From NCBI GenBank assembly GCA_035701825.1, contig DASSRK010000160.1, forward strand, positions 1 to 64,000: 64,000 nucleotides of DNA. The letters are read 5' to 3'. Both the position numbers and the translations under genes were made by a program. Source of the stretch: CADEED01 sp035701825 (GTDB lineage: Bacteria > Pseudomonadota > Gammaproteobacteria > Steroidobacterales > Steroidobacteraceae). Below, in pieces: positions 42,316-50,641 of the stretch; within the stretch, counting starts at the first letter, position 1, and every line of letters begins with the position of its first letter. The notes beneath the pieces are model-generated. The model was not told the DNA's origin and ran no database searches. It was given only the letters and a program-made list of their open reading frames with translations.

Positions 42316-43524
42316 ATGTTCAAACTACGCACACGTCTCGTTCCATTCGCCATAACCTGCCTCGCCCTCGCGGGCGTGTCGGGCGGCGGCGTGCTGCCGG
42401 AGGATCGCGCCGATCTCCTCTACTTCCGCTACGACGGCGGCGGCGTGGTCATCAACGGCCCGTCGATGCTGGTTCGCAAGAGCATCGGCGAGCACGTCTC
42501 GGTCCAGGCCAGCTACCTGATCGACATGGTGTCGTCCGCCTCGGTGGACGTGGAGACCTCGGCGAGCCCGTACGACGACGAGCGCGACCAGGCCAGCGTG
42601 TCGATGGACTTCCTGTACGGCAACTCCACCTACACCGTCGGCTACGTCAACAGCGACGAGAGTGACTACAAGGCCAAGACGCTGTACGCCGGCGTCAGCC
42701 ACGACATGTTCGGCGACTTGACCACGGTGTCGTTCGGCTTCAAGAAGGGCTCGAACGATGTATTCCGCAACGTCAAGATCGACGGCGTGAAGCAGAACGA
42801 CCCGTCGTTCTTCGAGACCATGGAGTCGAAGAGCTACAGCGTCGGCGTCTCGCAGATCATCACCAAGAACCTGGTCCTCTCCGGCCAGTACGAAGTGATC
42901 ACCGACGAGGGCTGGCTCAACAGCCCGTACCGCTCGGTGCGCTTCTTCATCACGCCGGAGACGCAGGGCCAGCAGCCCGAGGTGTACCCGAACACGCACT
43001 CGAGCAACTCGGTCTCGGTGCGCGCCAAGTACTTCCTGCCGTACCGCGCGGCGATCGACGGCATGTACCGCTTCTACAGCGACACCTGGGGCATCATCGG
43101 CCACACCGGCGAGCTCGGTTACGTGCATCCGCTCGACAAGCCGTGGGCGGGGGGCAACTGGATCTTCGAAGGCCGCCTGCACTACTACACGCAGAGCGCG
43201 GCCGACTTCTACGCCGACATCTTCCCGCGCGCCGACTACAGCAACTTCATGGCGCGCGACAAGGAGCTCGCCACCTACACCGGCATAACCGCCGGCGTGA
43301 ACGCAACCTACGAGTTCAAGATCGAGCGCTTCCCGTGGCTCACCAAGGGCCAGCTGAACCTGCGCTACGACTACATGCAGGTCGACTACGACGATTTCCG
43401 CGATGCGCGCTACAGCCTCGGCAGCTTCGGCACCCTGCCCGACGAGCCGTTCCTGCCCGGCACCGAGCCGCTGTACCAGTTGCGCGCGAACATCTACCAG
43501 TTCTACATCAGCGCCTTCTTCTGA
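42316..43524 (+). CDS. DUF3570 outer-membrane barrel protein
   Basis: A 402-aa exported protein of the DUF3570 family, a predicted outer-membrane barrel. The signal region is AITCLALAGVSGGG. The body has alternating strands (VSVQASYLIDMVSSASVDV, TYTVGYVNSDESDYKAKTLY, LNLRYDYMQVDYDDF) and a terminal QFYISAFF. ATG 42316 is taken as start; an in-frame GTG at 42259 overlapping the DUF4266 end is the alternative, and no clear ribosome site decides. The family is known only by its conserved linkage with DUF4266. Confidence 0.88.
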   Translation: MFKLRTRLVPFAITCLALAGVSGGGVLPEDRADLLYFRYDGGGVVINGPSMLVRKSIGEHVSVQASYLIDMVSSASVDVETSASPYDDERDQASVSMDFLYGNSTYTVGYVNSDESDYKAKTLYAGVSHDMFGDLTTVSFGFKKGSNDVFRNVKIDGVKQNDPSFFETMESKSYSVGVSQIITKNLVLSGQYEVITDEGWLNSPYRSVRFFITPETQGQQPEVYPNTHSSNSVSVRAKYFLPYRAAIDGMYRFYSDTWGIIGHTGELGYVHPLDKPWAGGNWIFEGRLHYYTQSAADFYADIFPRADYSNFMARDKELATYTGITAGVNATYEFKIERFPWLTKGQLNLRYDYMQVDYDDFRDARYSLGSFGTLPDEPFLPGTEPLYQLRANIYQFYISAFF

Positions 43525-43621
43525 CGAGTCCGGGGCTTCCGATGGGACTCATGGCCGATGGAGGCCAGGGCCCGGCGCCCGCAGGATAGCCGGACTTCCG
43601 CAGTCCGCCGTCGAGGGCACC

Positions 43622-44311
43622 ATGTCGCGCATCAACTCCCTGGCTTTCTGGATCCGGCGGCTCGCGTTGTCGTGCGTGGTGGCCGGCGTGGCGCTCGGCG
43701 CCCTCGCGCCGCAGCCGGCGGTCGCCAGGGACAAGGAAGCCAAGAAGGTGTTCGTCGAGACCTGGACGGATCCCGAGGCACAGCCGCTGCAACTCAAGGG
43801 CTCGACCGTGGTCGCCGCGGTGATGATCCAGGACCCGAAGGCGCGGCAGAAGGCCGAGGACGCGCTGGCACGCGAGATCACCCGGCTCGGCGGCAAGGGC
43901 ATCGCGATGTACAAGATCTCGGCCGACACCGCGATCAGCGAGGAAGGCCAGTCGAAGACACGCGCGGCGGTGGAAAAAGTCGGCGCCAAGGGACTCGTGG
44001 TGATGCGCCCGGTCGACATCCAGCACAAGGCGCGGCAGACCGACACCATCTCGAACGATTCGGTGTACGGCGGTTACTGGGATGGATACTACGGTTACGG
44101 CTGGGCCGACCCGTGGATCATGAAGAACCCCGACGTGCAAACCGACCTGGTGATCACCGTGGAGACCTTCGTGTTCTCGCTGCCGCAGAACAAGCTCGTG
44201 TGGACCGGCACCAGCGAAACCACCAACCCCAAGAACGCCGAGAAGCTGGTGCACAAGATCGCCACCGACGGCGTGCGCGAACTGCAGGCCCTGGGGCTTT
44301 TGAAGAAATAG
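43622..44311 (+). CDS. Exported DUF4136-like protein
   Basis: A 229-aa exported protein with a signal peptide (LALSCVVAGVALGALAPQPA). Mature features are repeated short strands and helices (AEDALAREITRLGGKGIAMY, VEKVGAKGLVVMRPV), a Gly/Tyr-rich turn (GGYWDGYYGYGWADPW) and a C-terminal VETFVFSLPQNKLVWTGTSE, which resembles the DUF4136 end (conserved Trp-x-Gly). Last gene of the plus-strand arm. Its stop lies 11 bases before the palindromic repeat that separates it from ApbE. Function unknown. Confidence 0.7.
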   Translation: MSRINSLAFWIRRLALSCVVAGVALGALAPQPAVARDKEAKKVFVETWTDPEAQPLQLKGSTVVAAVMIQDPKARQKAEDALAREITRLGGKGIAMYKISADTAISEEGQSKTRAAVEKVGAKGLVVMRPVDIQHKARQTDTISNDSVYGGYWDGYYGYGWADPWIMKNPDVQTDLVITVETFVFSLPQNKLVWTGTSETTNPKNAEKLVHKIATDGVRELQALGLLKK

Positions 44312-44322
44312 ACGGTGCCAAT

Positions 44323-44422
44323 AGACGGTGCCGGAGCATGCATTCCGGCATAACTCGCGGAGTCATCAGCAGATCGCAGCGCCCTCTCGAGTTATGCCGG
44401 AATGCATGCTCCGGCACCATCT
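44323..44422. repeat. Palindromic REP/BIME-like element, copy 1
   Basis: A left arm (44323-44357) and right arm (44388-44422) of 35 bases pair with a single mismatch around a 30-base loop. Each arm holds an imperfect inner palindrome, GCCGGA-GCATGCAT-TCCGGC. The element lies between two convergent stop codons and overlaps the ApbE stop by 2 bases. At its left edge, the 12 bases ATAGACGGTGCC are duplicated (44308-44319 and 44321-44332). The arms recur at 56449-56547 with a different loop. Confidence 0.9.
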
Positions 44423-45422
44423 ACTCCGGCGGTGACAGGCGCTTGGAGTAGAACATCTGGCCGTCGGGCGCGACGGCGACGGCGTCGACGTCCGGCAGGG
44501 TGTCGATGAACTTGATGCCCTCTTCCGGTCCCATGATGAACACGCTCTTGGTGAGCGCATCGGTGCGCGTGGCCGTGCCGCTGATGATGGTCACGCTGCG
44601 GCACTTGCGCGCCGAGTCGCCGGTCTTCGGATCGATGATGTGGTGGTACCGCTTGCCGTTCTCGTCGAAGTAGCGCTCGTAGTCCCCCGACGTCGAAAAC
44701 GCCGCGTCGACGATCGGGATGCGCAGGAACACCTTGCCCTCCTCGTCCGGGTGTTTGACGCCGACGATCCACGGCTTGCCGAACCGGTCGCCGATGATGC
44801 GCGTGTCCCCGCCGGCGTTGACCATGGCGCGCGTGATGCCCTGCTTCTGCAGGATCTCGATGCCGCGATCGACCGAGTAGCCCTTGGCGATGCCGCCGAG
44901 ATCGATGCGCATGCCCGGGCGCGTGAAGAACACGGTGAACTTCTTCGCGTCGAGGACCATGTGGCGGTAATTGATGCCGGGCAACGCCGCGTCGATGGCC
45001 TTCTGGTCCGGGTGGATGCCGCGCTTGAAGTCGTAGAGATAGCCGACGCTCGCGTAGGTGATGTCGAACGCGCCGTGGGTGAGCTCCGAGTAGTGCACCG
45101 ACACCTGCAGCAGTCGGAACAGTTCCTCGCTGATCTTCACCGGGTGCTTGCCGCCCTCGCGGTTCACGAGCGAGATCTCGGTGTCTTCCTTCCAGGTGCT
45201 CATGAGCCGATCGATGCGCTTCATGTCGTCGAAAACCGACGTTATCGCCGCCTCGCCCTTGACCGGATCGTCGCTCCACAATTCGACCGCGCAGCGCGTG
45301 CCCATGATGGCCTCGGTGCGTGTCATCCACTCGGCCTGCGCAGCCGGCACCAGCGCCGTCAGCAACAGCAGGTGGAACCCGACTTTCCGCAGCCGGTCGA
45401 ACGTGCGAGAGGAGCTTTTCAT
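44421..45422 (-). CDS. apbE: FAD:protein FMN transferase (ApbE)
   Basis: A 333-aa exported enzyme that attaches FMN covalently to Thr or Ser of target proteins in the periplasm. A signal peptide (LLLLTALVPAAQA) is followed by ApbE motifs: MGTRCAVELWSDD, IDLGGIAKGYSVDRGIEIL, VNAGGDTRIIGDRFGKPW, FSTSGDYERYF and HHIIDPKTGD. ATG 45422 chosen; a TTG at 45431 is possible. It converges on the DUF4266/DUF3570 operon and probably serves it, although its flavinylation target is not known. The stop codon lies at the edge of the palindromic element. Confidence 0.94.
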   Translation of the reverse strand: MKSSSRTFDRLRKVGFHLLLLTALVPAAQAEWMTRTEAIMGTRCAVELWSDDPVKGEAAITSVFDDMKRIDRLMSTWKEDTEISLVNREGGKHPVKISEELFRLLQVSVHYSELTHGAFDITYASVGYLYDFKRGIHPDQKAIDAALPGINYRHMVLDAKKFTVFFTRPGMRIDLGGIAKGYSVDRGIEILQKQGITRAMVNAGGDTRIIGDRFGKPWIVGVKHPDEEGKVFLRIPIVDAAFSTSGDYERYFDENGKRYHHIIDPKTGDSARKCRSVTIISGTATRTDALTKSVFIMGPEEGIKFIDTLPDVDAVAVAPDGQMFYSKRLSPPE

Positions 45423-45506
45423 GGCGGGCAATTATGCGTCATACGCCGGTCGGCTTGCGTTAAGCTCCGCCCCACGCGAAAACCTTTGCAATCGAGGTCG
45501 TCAACG

Positions 45507-46340
45507 ATGAAGACACTATTGCTCGTACTCAGCGCCATCGCGCTGACCCAGGCGACGCCCGCGTTCGCCAGCGCGCGCGAGGAAGCGCGGCTGATCGAGG
45601 CCTCGGGCGTGCTCGAGGAACTGTTCGCGCAACGGGACACCGCGATTCCCGAAAGACTCATGGCGCGCGCCTACGGCATCGCCGTCATCCCCAACGTCGT
45701 CAAGGTGGCGGCGGTGGTCGGCGGTCGCCGCGGCAGCGGCGCGATGGTGGTGCGCGATGCCAACGGCAAATTCTCCGATCCCATCATGATCTCGCTCACC
45801 GGCGGCAACGTCGGCTGGCAGATCGGCGTGCAGTCCGCCGACATCGTGCTGGTGTTCACCACGCCCAAGAGCATCCAGGGCATCACCGACGGCAAGCTCA
45901 CGCTCGGCGCCGACGCCGCGGTGGCCGCAGGCCCGGTGGGTCGCCAGGCCTCCGCCGCCACCGACCAGAACTTCACCGCCGAGGTGTACTCGTACTCCAG
46001 GACCCGCGGACTGTTCGCCGGCGTCGCGCTCGATGGCAGCATCCTTGCCATCGACACCAAGTCGAACAAGGGCCTGTACAACAAGAGCGTCACCGCCGGC
46101 GAGATCATCGAGGGCAAGGTGTCGACCGACGCGGACTCGGCCAGGCGTTTCGAGCGCGCCATTCTCGCGAGCACCGCCGGGCACACGCCCGCGCCCAACA
46201 CGACCGCGCCGTCCGCGACCCAACCGGCACCGGCGCCGGCGCCCGCCGCCGGCATGAAGGACCCCGCGGCCGCGGCGCCCGCCGGCAACTCCAACATGCC
46301 GATCGAGGACTCGCAGCCGGGCGCGGAGCCGCCGCGCTGA
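45507..46340 (+). CDS. SYLF-domain lipid-binding protein
   Basis: A 277-aa exported protein with a signal peptide (LLLVLSAIALTQATPAFA) and a SYLF (DUF500/YSC84) domain (about 28-220). Typical stretches are GIAVIPNVVKVAAVVGGRRG, VGWQIGVQSADIVLVFTT and EVYSYSRTRGLFAGVALDG. A Pro/Ala-rich tail follows (about 225-277). SYLF domains bind phosphoinositides or other acidic lipids; bacterial roles are not settled. GAGG lies 9 bases before the ATG. Divergent from ApbE. Confidence 0.9.
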   Translation: MKTLLLVLSAIALTQATPAFASAREEARLIEASGVLEELFAQRDTAIPERLMARAYGIAVIPNVVKVAAVVGGRRGSGAMVVRDANGKFSDPIMISLTGGNVGWQIGVQSADIVLVFTTPKSIQGITDGKLTLGADAAVAAGPVGRQASAATDQNFTAEVYSYSRTRGLFAGVALDGSILAIDTKSNKGLYNKSVTAGEIIEGKVSTDADSARRFERAILASTAGHTPAPNTTAPSATQPAPAPAPAAGMKDPAAAAPAGNSNMPIEDSQPGAEPPR

Positions 46341-46502
46341 CGCCGGCCTGAAGTTTGTTAGGCCCCGGAGCGGCGGCGTGCAGACGACCGCCGCCTTGGT
46401 CTTCCACGGCCGTCGTGGCATCCGCGGATTCCCCGGTCCGCGGCGAATGCATATATTAAGAATCGATTATGTAATGCGGGGCCGGCCCGCCGGGGAGCAC
46501 AC

Positions 46503-47213
46503 GTGCGCGAGCAATACATCGAGTACCACGACGGCGATGCGCTGCTGGAGGGATTCCTCTGTTACGACGAGTCACTGCCGGGACCGCGCCCGGCGGTGCT
46601 CATCAACCATGCCTGGAGCGGACGCGACGAGTTCGTGGAACGCAAGGCGCGGCGCCTCGCATGGCAGGGCTACGCCTGCTTCGCGATGGACAACTTCGGC
46701 AAGGGCAAGCGCGGCACCAACCCCGAGGAATGCAGCGCGCTCATGACACCGTTCATGAAGGATCGCGCGAAGCTGCTGCGGCGACTGCAGGCCGGCCTCG
46801 CCACGGTGCGCAACCTGCCGATCGTCGATGCGCGCAGGATCGCGGCCATGGGATTCTGCTTCGGCGGGCTGTGCTCGCTCGATCTCGCGCGTGCCGATGC
46901 CGATATCCGCGGCGCGGTCAGCTTCCACGGCATGCTGAAGCCGTCCGGGCTCACGGAACCCAGGATCCGCGCCAAGGTACTCATGCTTCATGGGTATGAC
47001 GATCCCCTGGCGCCTCCCGAGGATGTGCTCGCGATCGCGAAGGAGTTCACCGCCGCCGGCGCCGACTGGCAGTTGCATGCCTATGGCCAGACCGTGCACG
47101 CCTTCACCAATCCTTCGGCAAACAACCGCGCGAACGGCATGCAGTACGATGAAGCGGCCGACCGGCGCTCCTGGCATGCGCTCGAGGAATTCCTCGCCGA
47201 GGTACTCAAGTGA
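46503..47213 (+). CDS. Dienelactone hydrolase family protein
   Basis: A 236-aa cytoplasmic alpha/beta hydrolase of the dienelactone hydrolase group. The nucleophile is Cys119 in MGFCFGGLCSLD. The acid is the first Asp in HGYDDPLAPPEDV, and the catalytic His is in YGQTVHAFTNPSANN. All three positions match the family. GTG 46503 is preceded by GGGGAG at 5 bases. It may hydrolyse lactones in aromatic-compound breakdown, but no catechol genes accompany it, so the real substrate is open. Confidence 0.9.
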   Translation: MREQYIEYHDGDALLEGFLCYDESLPGPRPAVLINHAWSGRDEFVERKARRLAWQGYACFAMDNFGKGKRGTNPEECSALMTPFMKDRAKLLRRLQAGLATVRNLPIVDARRIAAMGFCFGGLCSLDLARADADIRGAVSFHGMLKPSGLTEPRIRAKVLMLHGYDDPLAPPEDVLAIAKEFTAAGADWQLHAYGQTVHAFTNPSANNRANGMQYDEAADRRSWHALEEFLAEVLK

Positions 47214-47262
47214 GGCTTTCGATCGCGCCGCGTGTTAGCGTGCCCGGCAGCTGGAGAAGACC

Positions 47263-47967
47263 ATGAACAAGTTTCCCGTCCTGTCGCTCGTGGTCCTCGG
47301 ATTGTGTTGCGCCTCGTTGGCGGATGCCGCGCCGAAACGCAAGGCCGGGCAGAATCGCGAAGGGCCGTACGCTTTCGGCGTGGCCGGCATGACGCTGTAC
47401 GGCGGCAGCCACGCCGGCGAAGAGCAGCTGCTGCGCGACATCCTGACCGACAACGGCGTCGACTACCAGAACCTCACCTCGAGCACCGACGATTCGGATC
47501 TCGGTTACGGGATCGGGGTCGGTTACCGCTTCTCGCGATTCTTCGCCGCCGAGATCACGTTTGCCCAGTACGGCGAGATGTCCACCGAGGCCAGCGCCGA
47601 GCTGGACTTCGGTGAAGGCGAAGGCTTCCAGCCCGCGGACCTCGAGCTGACCGTCAAGAACAGCGGCCCGGTGTTCTCGGCCGTCGGCATCCTTCCTCTC
47701 AACGAACACTTCGAGTTGTTCGCCCGCGCCGGCCTCATGTTCTCCAGTTTCAGCCGTGGGATCGTCTGGCACATCAACGGCCAGAACCTCAGCGGCACCG
47801 CGCGCAGCGATGACCAGGTGCCCGTGTACGGCGTCGGGGCATCGTGGAACATCAGCAAGGTGTACTCGCTGCGCGCCGAGTACCAGCTGATGAGCGACGT
47901 CGGCGACGATGGCTTCGGCGCGCAGGACGTCAACTTCGCGGGCGTGCAGTTCTCGATGCGCTTCTGA
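47263..47967 (+). CDS. Outer-membrane beta-barrel (OmpA-like barrel) protein
   Basis: A 234-aa exported protein. Signal peptide (LVVLGLCCASLADA), then a stretch of barrel strands (DLGYGIGVGYRFSRFFAAEI, then FELFARAGLMFSSFSRGI and VYSLRAEYQLMSDVGDDGFG) with terminal Phe in MRF. The layout matches the eight-stranded OmpA/OmpX-type barrels. GGAG lies 8 bases before the ATG. No partner gene identifies its job. Confidence 0.82.
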   Translation: MNKFPVLSLVVLGLCCASLADAAPKRKAGQNREGPYAFGVAGMTLYGGSHAGEEQLLRDILTDNGVDYQNLTSSTDDSDLGYGIGVGYRFSRFFAAEITFAQYGEMSTEASAELDFGEGEGFQPADLELTVKNSGPVFSAVGILPLNEHFELFARAGLMFSSFSRGIVWHINGQNLSGTARSDDQVPVYGVGASWNISKVYSLRAEYQLMSDVGDDGFGAQDVNFAGVQFSMRF

Positions 47968-48066
47968 CGCGCCGGCGCGGTTGGCGCCCTGACTAGCTGC
48001 GTGCCGGCGCCGACAGGCTTGCATCGTGCCCGCGCCGCGGCGTGCATCCCACGCCGCGGCGCCGAC

Positions 48067-48630
48067 TCAGGTCGCGAGCGCGGCTCCAAGACCGCTCCCG
48101 AAAACGTAACGCCGCGGGGCGGCCGCCAGCCGTCCGTGCTTGCGCGCGACCAGCTGCTCGAGGCGCGCGCGCGCCGCGATGGCCCAGGGACTGGGATCGT
48201 CGCCGAGCAGCGGGCCGGCGCAGTGGTCGAGGACCACCGCCACCGCGTCGGCGTCCGCTGCGCCGCGCAGGGCGCGCTCGAATTCCCAGGCGTCCACCGT
48301 GCAGACCTGCGGATTGAGCGACAGCCGCCCGGCGCTCAAGGTGACCGCGTCGACGCCGCCCAGCAGGCGCCGCAGCCGGTGCAGCGTGGTGGTGAAGGCG
48401 CGGTAGGCATCGAACCCGTCCGCGTCCGGCCACAACTGGTCGGCCAGGCGCCCGGCATTGGCGCCGCCATCGCCCGCCGCCACCAGCGCGGTGAGCAGCT
48501 CCAGGGCGCGCAGCGGGGCACGGCCCTTGAAGCGAAGCGCCGCACCATCGACCAGGACTTCGAAGCGGCCCAGCGCGTACACGACCACGCGCGAACGGTT
48601 TGCCAGGGGGAAGAATCCATCGGGGCACAT
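48067..48630 (-). CDS. Short SARP/AfsR-like transcriptional regulator
   Basis: A 187-aa protein with a winged helix (about 15-100: YALGRFEVLVDGAAL, then LRALELLTALVAAG and FTTTLHRLRRLLGG) followed by the start of a BTAD-like helical region (about 105-180: DAWEFERALRGAADADAV). SARP-type activators usually have at least 250 aa with the full BTAD. This one stops after two helices, so it is either a short version or truncated. No ATPase or TPR parts follow. A small hairpin (48636-48657) lies in its 5' region. Confidence 0.7.
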   Translation of the reverse strand: MCPDGFFPLANRSRVVVYALGRFEVLVDGAALRFKGRAPLRALELLTALVAAGDGGANAGRLADQLWPDADGFDAYRAFTTTLHRLRRLLGGVDAVTLSAGRLSLNPQVCTVDAWEFERALRGAADADAVAVVLDHCAGPLLGDDPSPWAIAARARLEQLVARKHGRLAAAPRRYVFGSGLGAALAT

Positions 48631-48635
48631 GGGAA

Positions 48636-48657
48636 AGGCTCCTGTAGTTTGGAGCCT
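48636..48657. promoter_or_regulatory. Short inverted repeat upstream of SARP-like gene
   Basis: AGGCTCC (48636-48642) and GGAGCCT (48651-48657) pair over 7 bp with an 8-base loop, directly upstream of the start at 48630. It could be an operator or leader hairpin, but repeats of this size also arise by chance in GC-rich DNA. Confidence 0.3.
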
Positions 48658-48797
48658 GCTGTGTACCGGCGGGTTGCGGCGCGAGTCCTGAGGCGGGGCT
48701 AAAGGAGTTCTATGGGTTTCATGAACTCTGCTGGCTCAATGAGTTACGAGTTCGTAAGTCAGACGTTACCGCCGGCGCGCTCGAATGCGCCGGGACG

Positions 48798-50135
48798 TCA
48801 TGTGCGGTTTGCGGGACGGTGCCGGAGCCGCCGCGCCGTCTCTTCGATGCGGGTCCATAACTTTCCCAGCGCCTCATGAGCAGACACAGGAGTACCGCGG
48901 GCATCGCCATCGAGCGGGGTGAGCAGCGCGCTCCCCTGGAATCCCCGCGCGGCGTAAAACCTGGACTGCTCCGGAATGGCGACCAGGTAATAGGCCCGCG
49001 CCGGGTCCGTGTCGGTATTCGGATGACTGGACTGCACCGTTTCCATGAGGCGGGTGATGTGGGTGTTGGAGTGTTCGGCCTCCTTCCATTCGGCGCCTTC
49101 GTGGTACAGCAGGATGGAATCGACGATTTCGCCGGTCGCCGCCCGGGTCACCGTCGCAATCACCGAGGAGGTACGCGGGGTCACCAATACCTCCGGCCGT
49201 TCGTGGGCACGTGCCAGGTCCGCCGTCTTCAATACGACGATCGGGTAGATGCGCCCGACACTCAACGGCTCGGTCACCCTCACCTTGTCGGGTGTCACCA
49301 CCACCCGATTGCGAATCAACTCGGCGACCGCGCGTTGGGCATCGCCCAGCGCATCGAAGGACACCGGGTTCAAGACGACGTTTTCGACGGGCGGCTGCTC
49401 CACCAGCCCGTTGCTCCCGGGTTGGGCGACGAGCTGTTTGTTGGAGCCCCTGCGCAGGTTGTAGACGTCGCCATCGTGGATTGCGAACACTTCCTGGCCG
49501 AGGTAGACCTTGGGGACGAGGTACGCCGAATAGTCGATCCAGTATTCATTTCCGCCGGAGGTGGAGTCCTCGCCGCTCCACGGGTCGAACACCCTGAACC
49601 TGTCGAGCTCGCGGTCGTAGCCGGTGACGATCACGAAGTGTTCGGACTGCGGGAGATCATGGTCTTCCGCGACCTCGACCGGGACGCTGCTGTAGTCCCA
49701 CTTGAGGATCACGGGACGCTTCCTGACCGTGATCTCGTGGACCAGCCGCTCCTTGCGCAGTACCCATCCCGGCGGAGGCGAAGTGCCATTGATCCTGAAC
49801 AGCCAGACATCGCCCGGCTCGTTGCATTCCCCGGGCGTAGCCGTGCAGGCGTGATCCTCGATTTCCTGCGCGCGCTGCCTGCGCTCGGTCTCGGTTTCGA
49901 TCCCGAGGAATTCGAACCGGGCGATATCGAGCTGCGAAAGGTCCTGCCCCTTGACCTTGATCTTGAACGAATGGCCGGCCATGGTCGAAACAGAGGCCCA
50001 GCACCAGTAGGTGTGCTGTTGCGGCTCGAGCGGAATCGGCAGCAGGTCGTCGCCTGCCTGCGCCAGCATGGGGCATGCCGCGAGCGCGAGGCCGGCCGCC
50101 ACCGCACGGGTCCACCTGGCAAGGCGGGTTTTCAT
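48798..50135 (-). CDS. Exported AvrRpt2/C70-like papain-fold cysteine protease
   Basis: A 445-aa exported protein. The signal peptide (AAGLALAACPMLAQA) is followed by a papain-like domain (about 30-230). The active-site Cys is Cys45 in QQHTYWCWASVSTMAGHSF, with the oxyanion Gln at 39 or 40. The catalytic His is in SEHFVIVTGYD (about 165) and the third member in VFDPWSGED. This matches the AvrRpt2-like (C70/C39-like) family. The C-terminal half (about 235-445) is unlike known domains. GGGAG lies 7 bases before ATG 50135. Divergent from an unknown 141-aa protein across 80 bases. Confidence 0.85.
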   Translation of the reverse strand: MKTRLARWTRAVAAGLALAACPMLAQAGDDLLPIPLEPQQHTYWCWASVSTMAGHSFKIKVKGQDLSQLDIARFEFLGIETETERRQRAQEIEDHACTATPGECNEPGDVWLFRINGTSPPPGWVLRKERLVHEITVRKRPVILKWDYSSVPVEVAEDHDLPQSEHFVIVTGYDRELDRFRVFDPWSGEDSTSGGNEYWIDYSAYLVPKVYLGQEVFAIHDGDVYNLRRGSNKQLVAQPGSNGLVEQPPVENVVLNPVSFDALGDAQRAVAELIRNRVVVTPDKVRVTEPLSVGRIYPIVVLKTADLARAHERPEVLVTPRTSSVIATVTRAATGEIVDSILLYHEGAEWKEAEHSNTHITRLMETVQSSHPNTDTDPARAYYLVAIPEQSRFYAARGFQGSALLTPLDGDARGTPVSAHEALGKLWTRIEETARRLRHRPANRT

Positions 50136-50215
50136 TGTTTCGCTCCCGAGTCGGATGTTTGTTAGTAGATTAAGACGCACTAGCTACAAGTTCCACACAA
50201 ACGAAGGACACGTAA

Positions 50216-50641
50216 ATGACTGGCAAGAAGAAGATGGCGGGTCCAGCCGTCGCCCAAAGCGCATTCCTCAAGGCAGTGAGGCTGAAATTCTTCGACGAGA
50301 ACGAGAAGTCGATCTGGCCGCCCGACAGGAAGCGGGCCGACCGCATCGCGCGCGCGAAGGCGGAGATACCCGTCGCGCTCGCCTCGCTCATCGTGGCGTC
50401 CTCCATCAAGAAGCCGATGGAGGCGGACGATCCCGTGGTCCCCGGTTCCGCGCTCGACCTGGTCATGCAGGCGGCCGCGGCCGAGAACTGGCCCGGGAAG
50501 TCCAAGCCCGCTCCCGCGTGGAAGGGGTCCGAGGGGATGTTCACGCGATTCGAGGCGGCCTGGTGCGTGAACATCATGCTGGAAGCGCTGGCGCGTCGTA
50601 GCGGCGGCGGCGGCCCGAAGGACTGGCCGGTCAACCCCTAG
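50216..50641 (+). CDS. Protein of unknown function, divergent from C70-like protease
   Basis: A 141-aa soluble protein without signal peptide. Mostly helical and basic at the N-terminus (MTGKKKMAG, later DRKRADRIARAKAE). Conserved-looking blocks are FFDENEKSIWPPDRK and a C-terminal WCVNIMLEALARRS. AAGGA lies 7 bases before ATG 50216. The protease gene faces away on the other side of an 80-base spacer, so they share a control region. Its stop overlaps the CadC-like gene's stop (CTAG, 50638-50641). Might inhibit or regulate the protease; that is a guess from position. Confidence 0.65.
   Translation: MTGKKKMAGPAVAQSAFLKAVRLKFFDENEKSIWPPDRKRADRIARAKAEIPVALASLIVASSIKKPMEADDPVVPGSALDLVMQAAAAENWPGKSKPAPAWKGSEGMFTRFEAAWCVNIMLEALARRSGGGGPKDWPVNP

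Noticed and set aside
44323..44422. Intact insertion sequence with transposase
   Set aside because: The element is about 100 bases with no coding capacity and no transposase gene in the window.
48719..48910. 63-codon minus-strand frame between SARP-like and protease genes
   Set aside because: Mostly overlaps the protease 3' end in another frame, with no conserved features.
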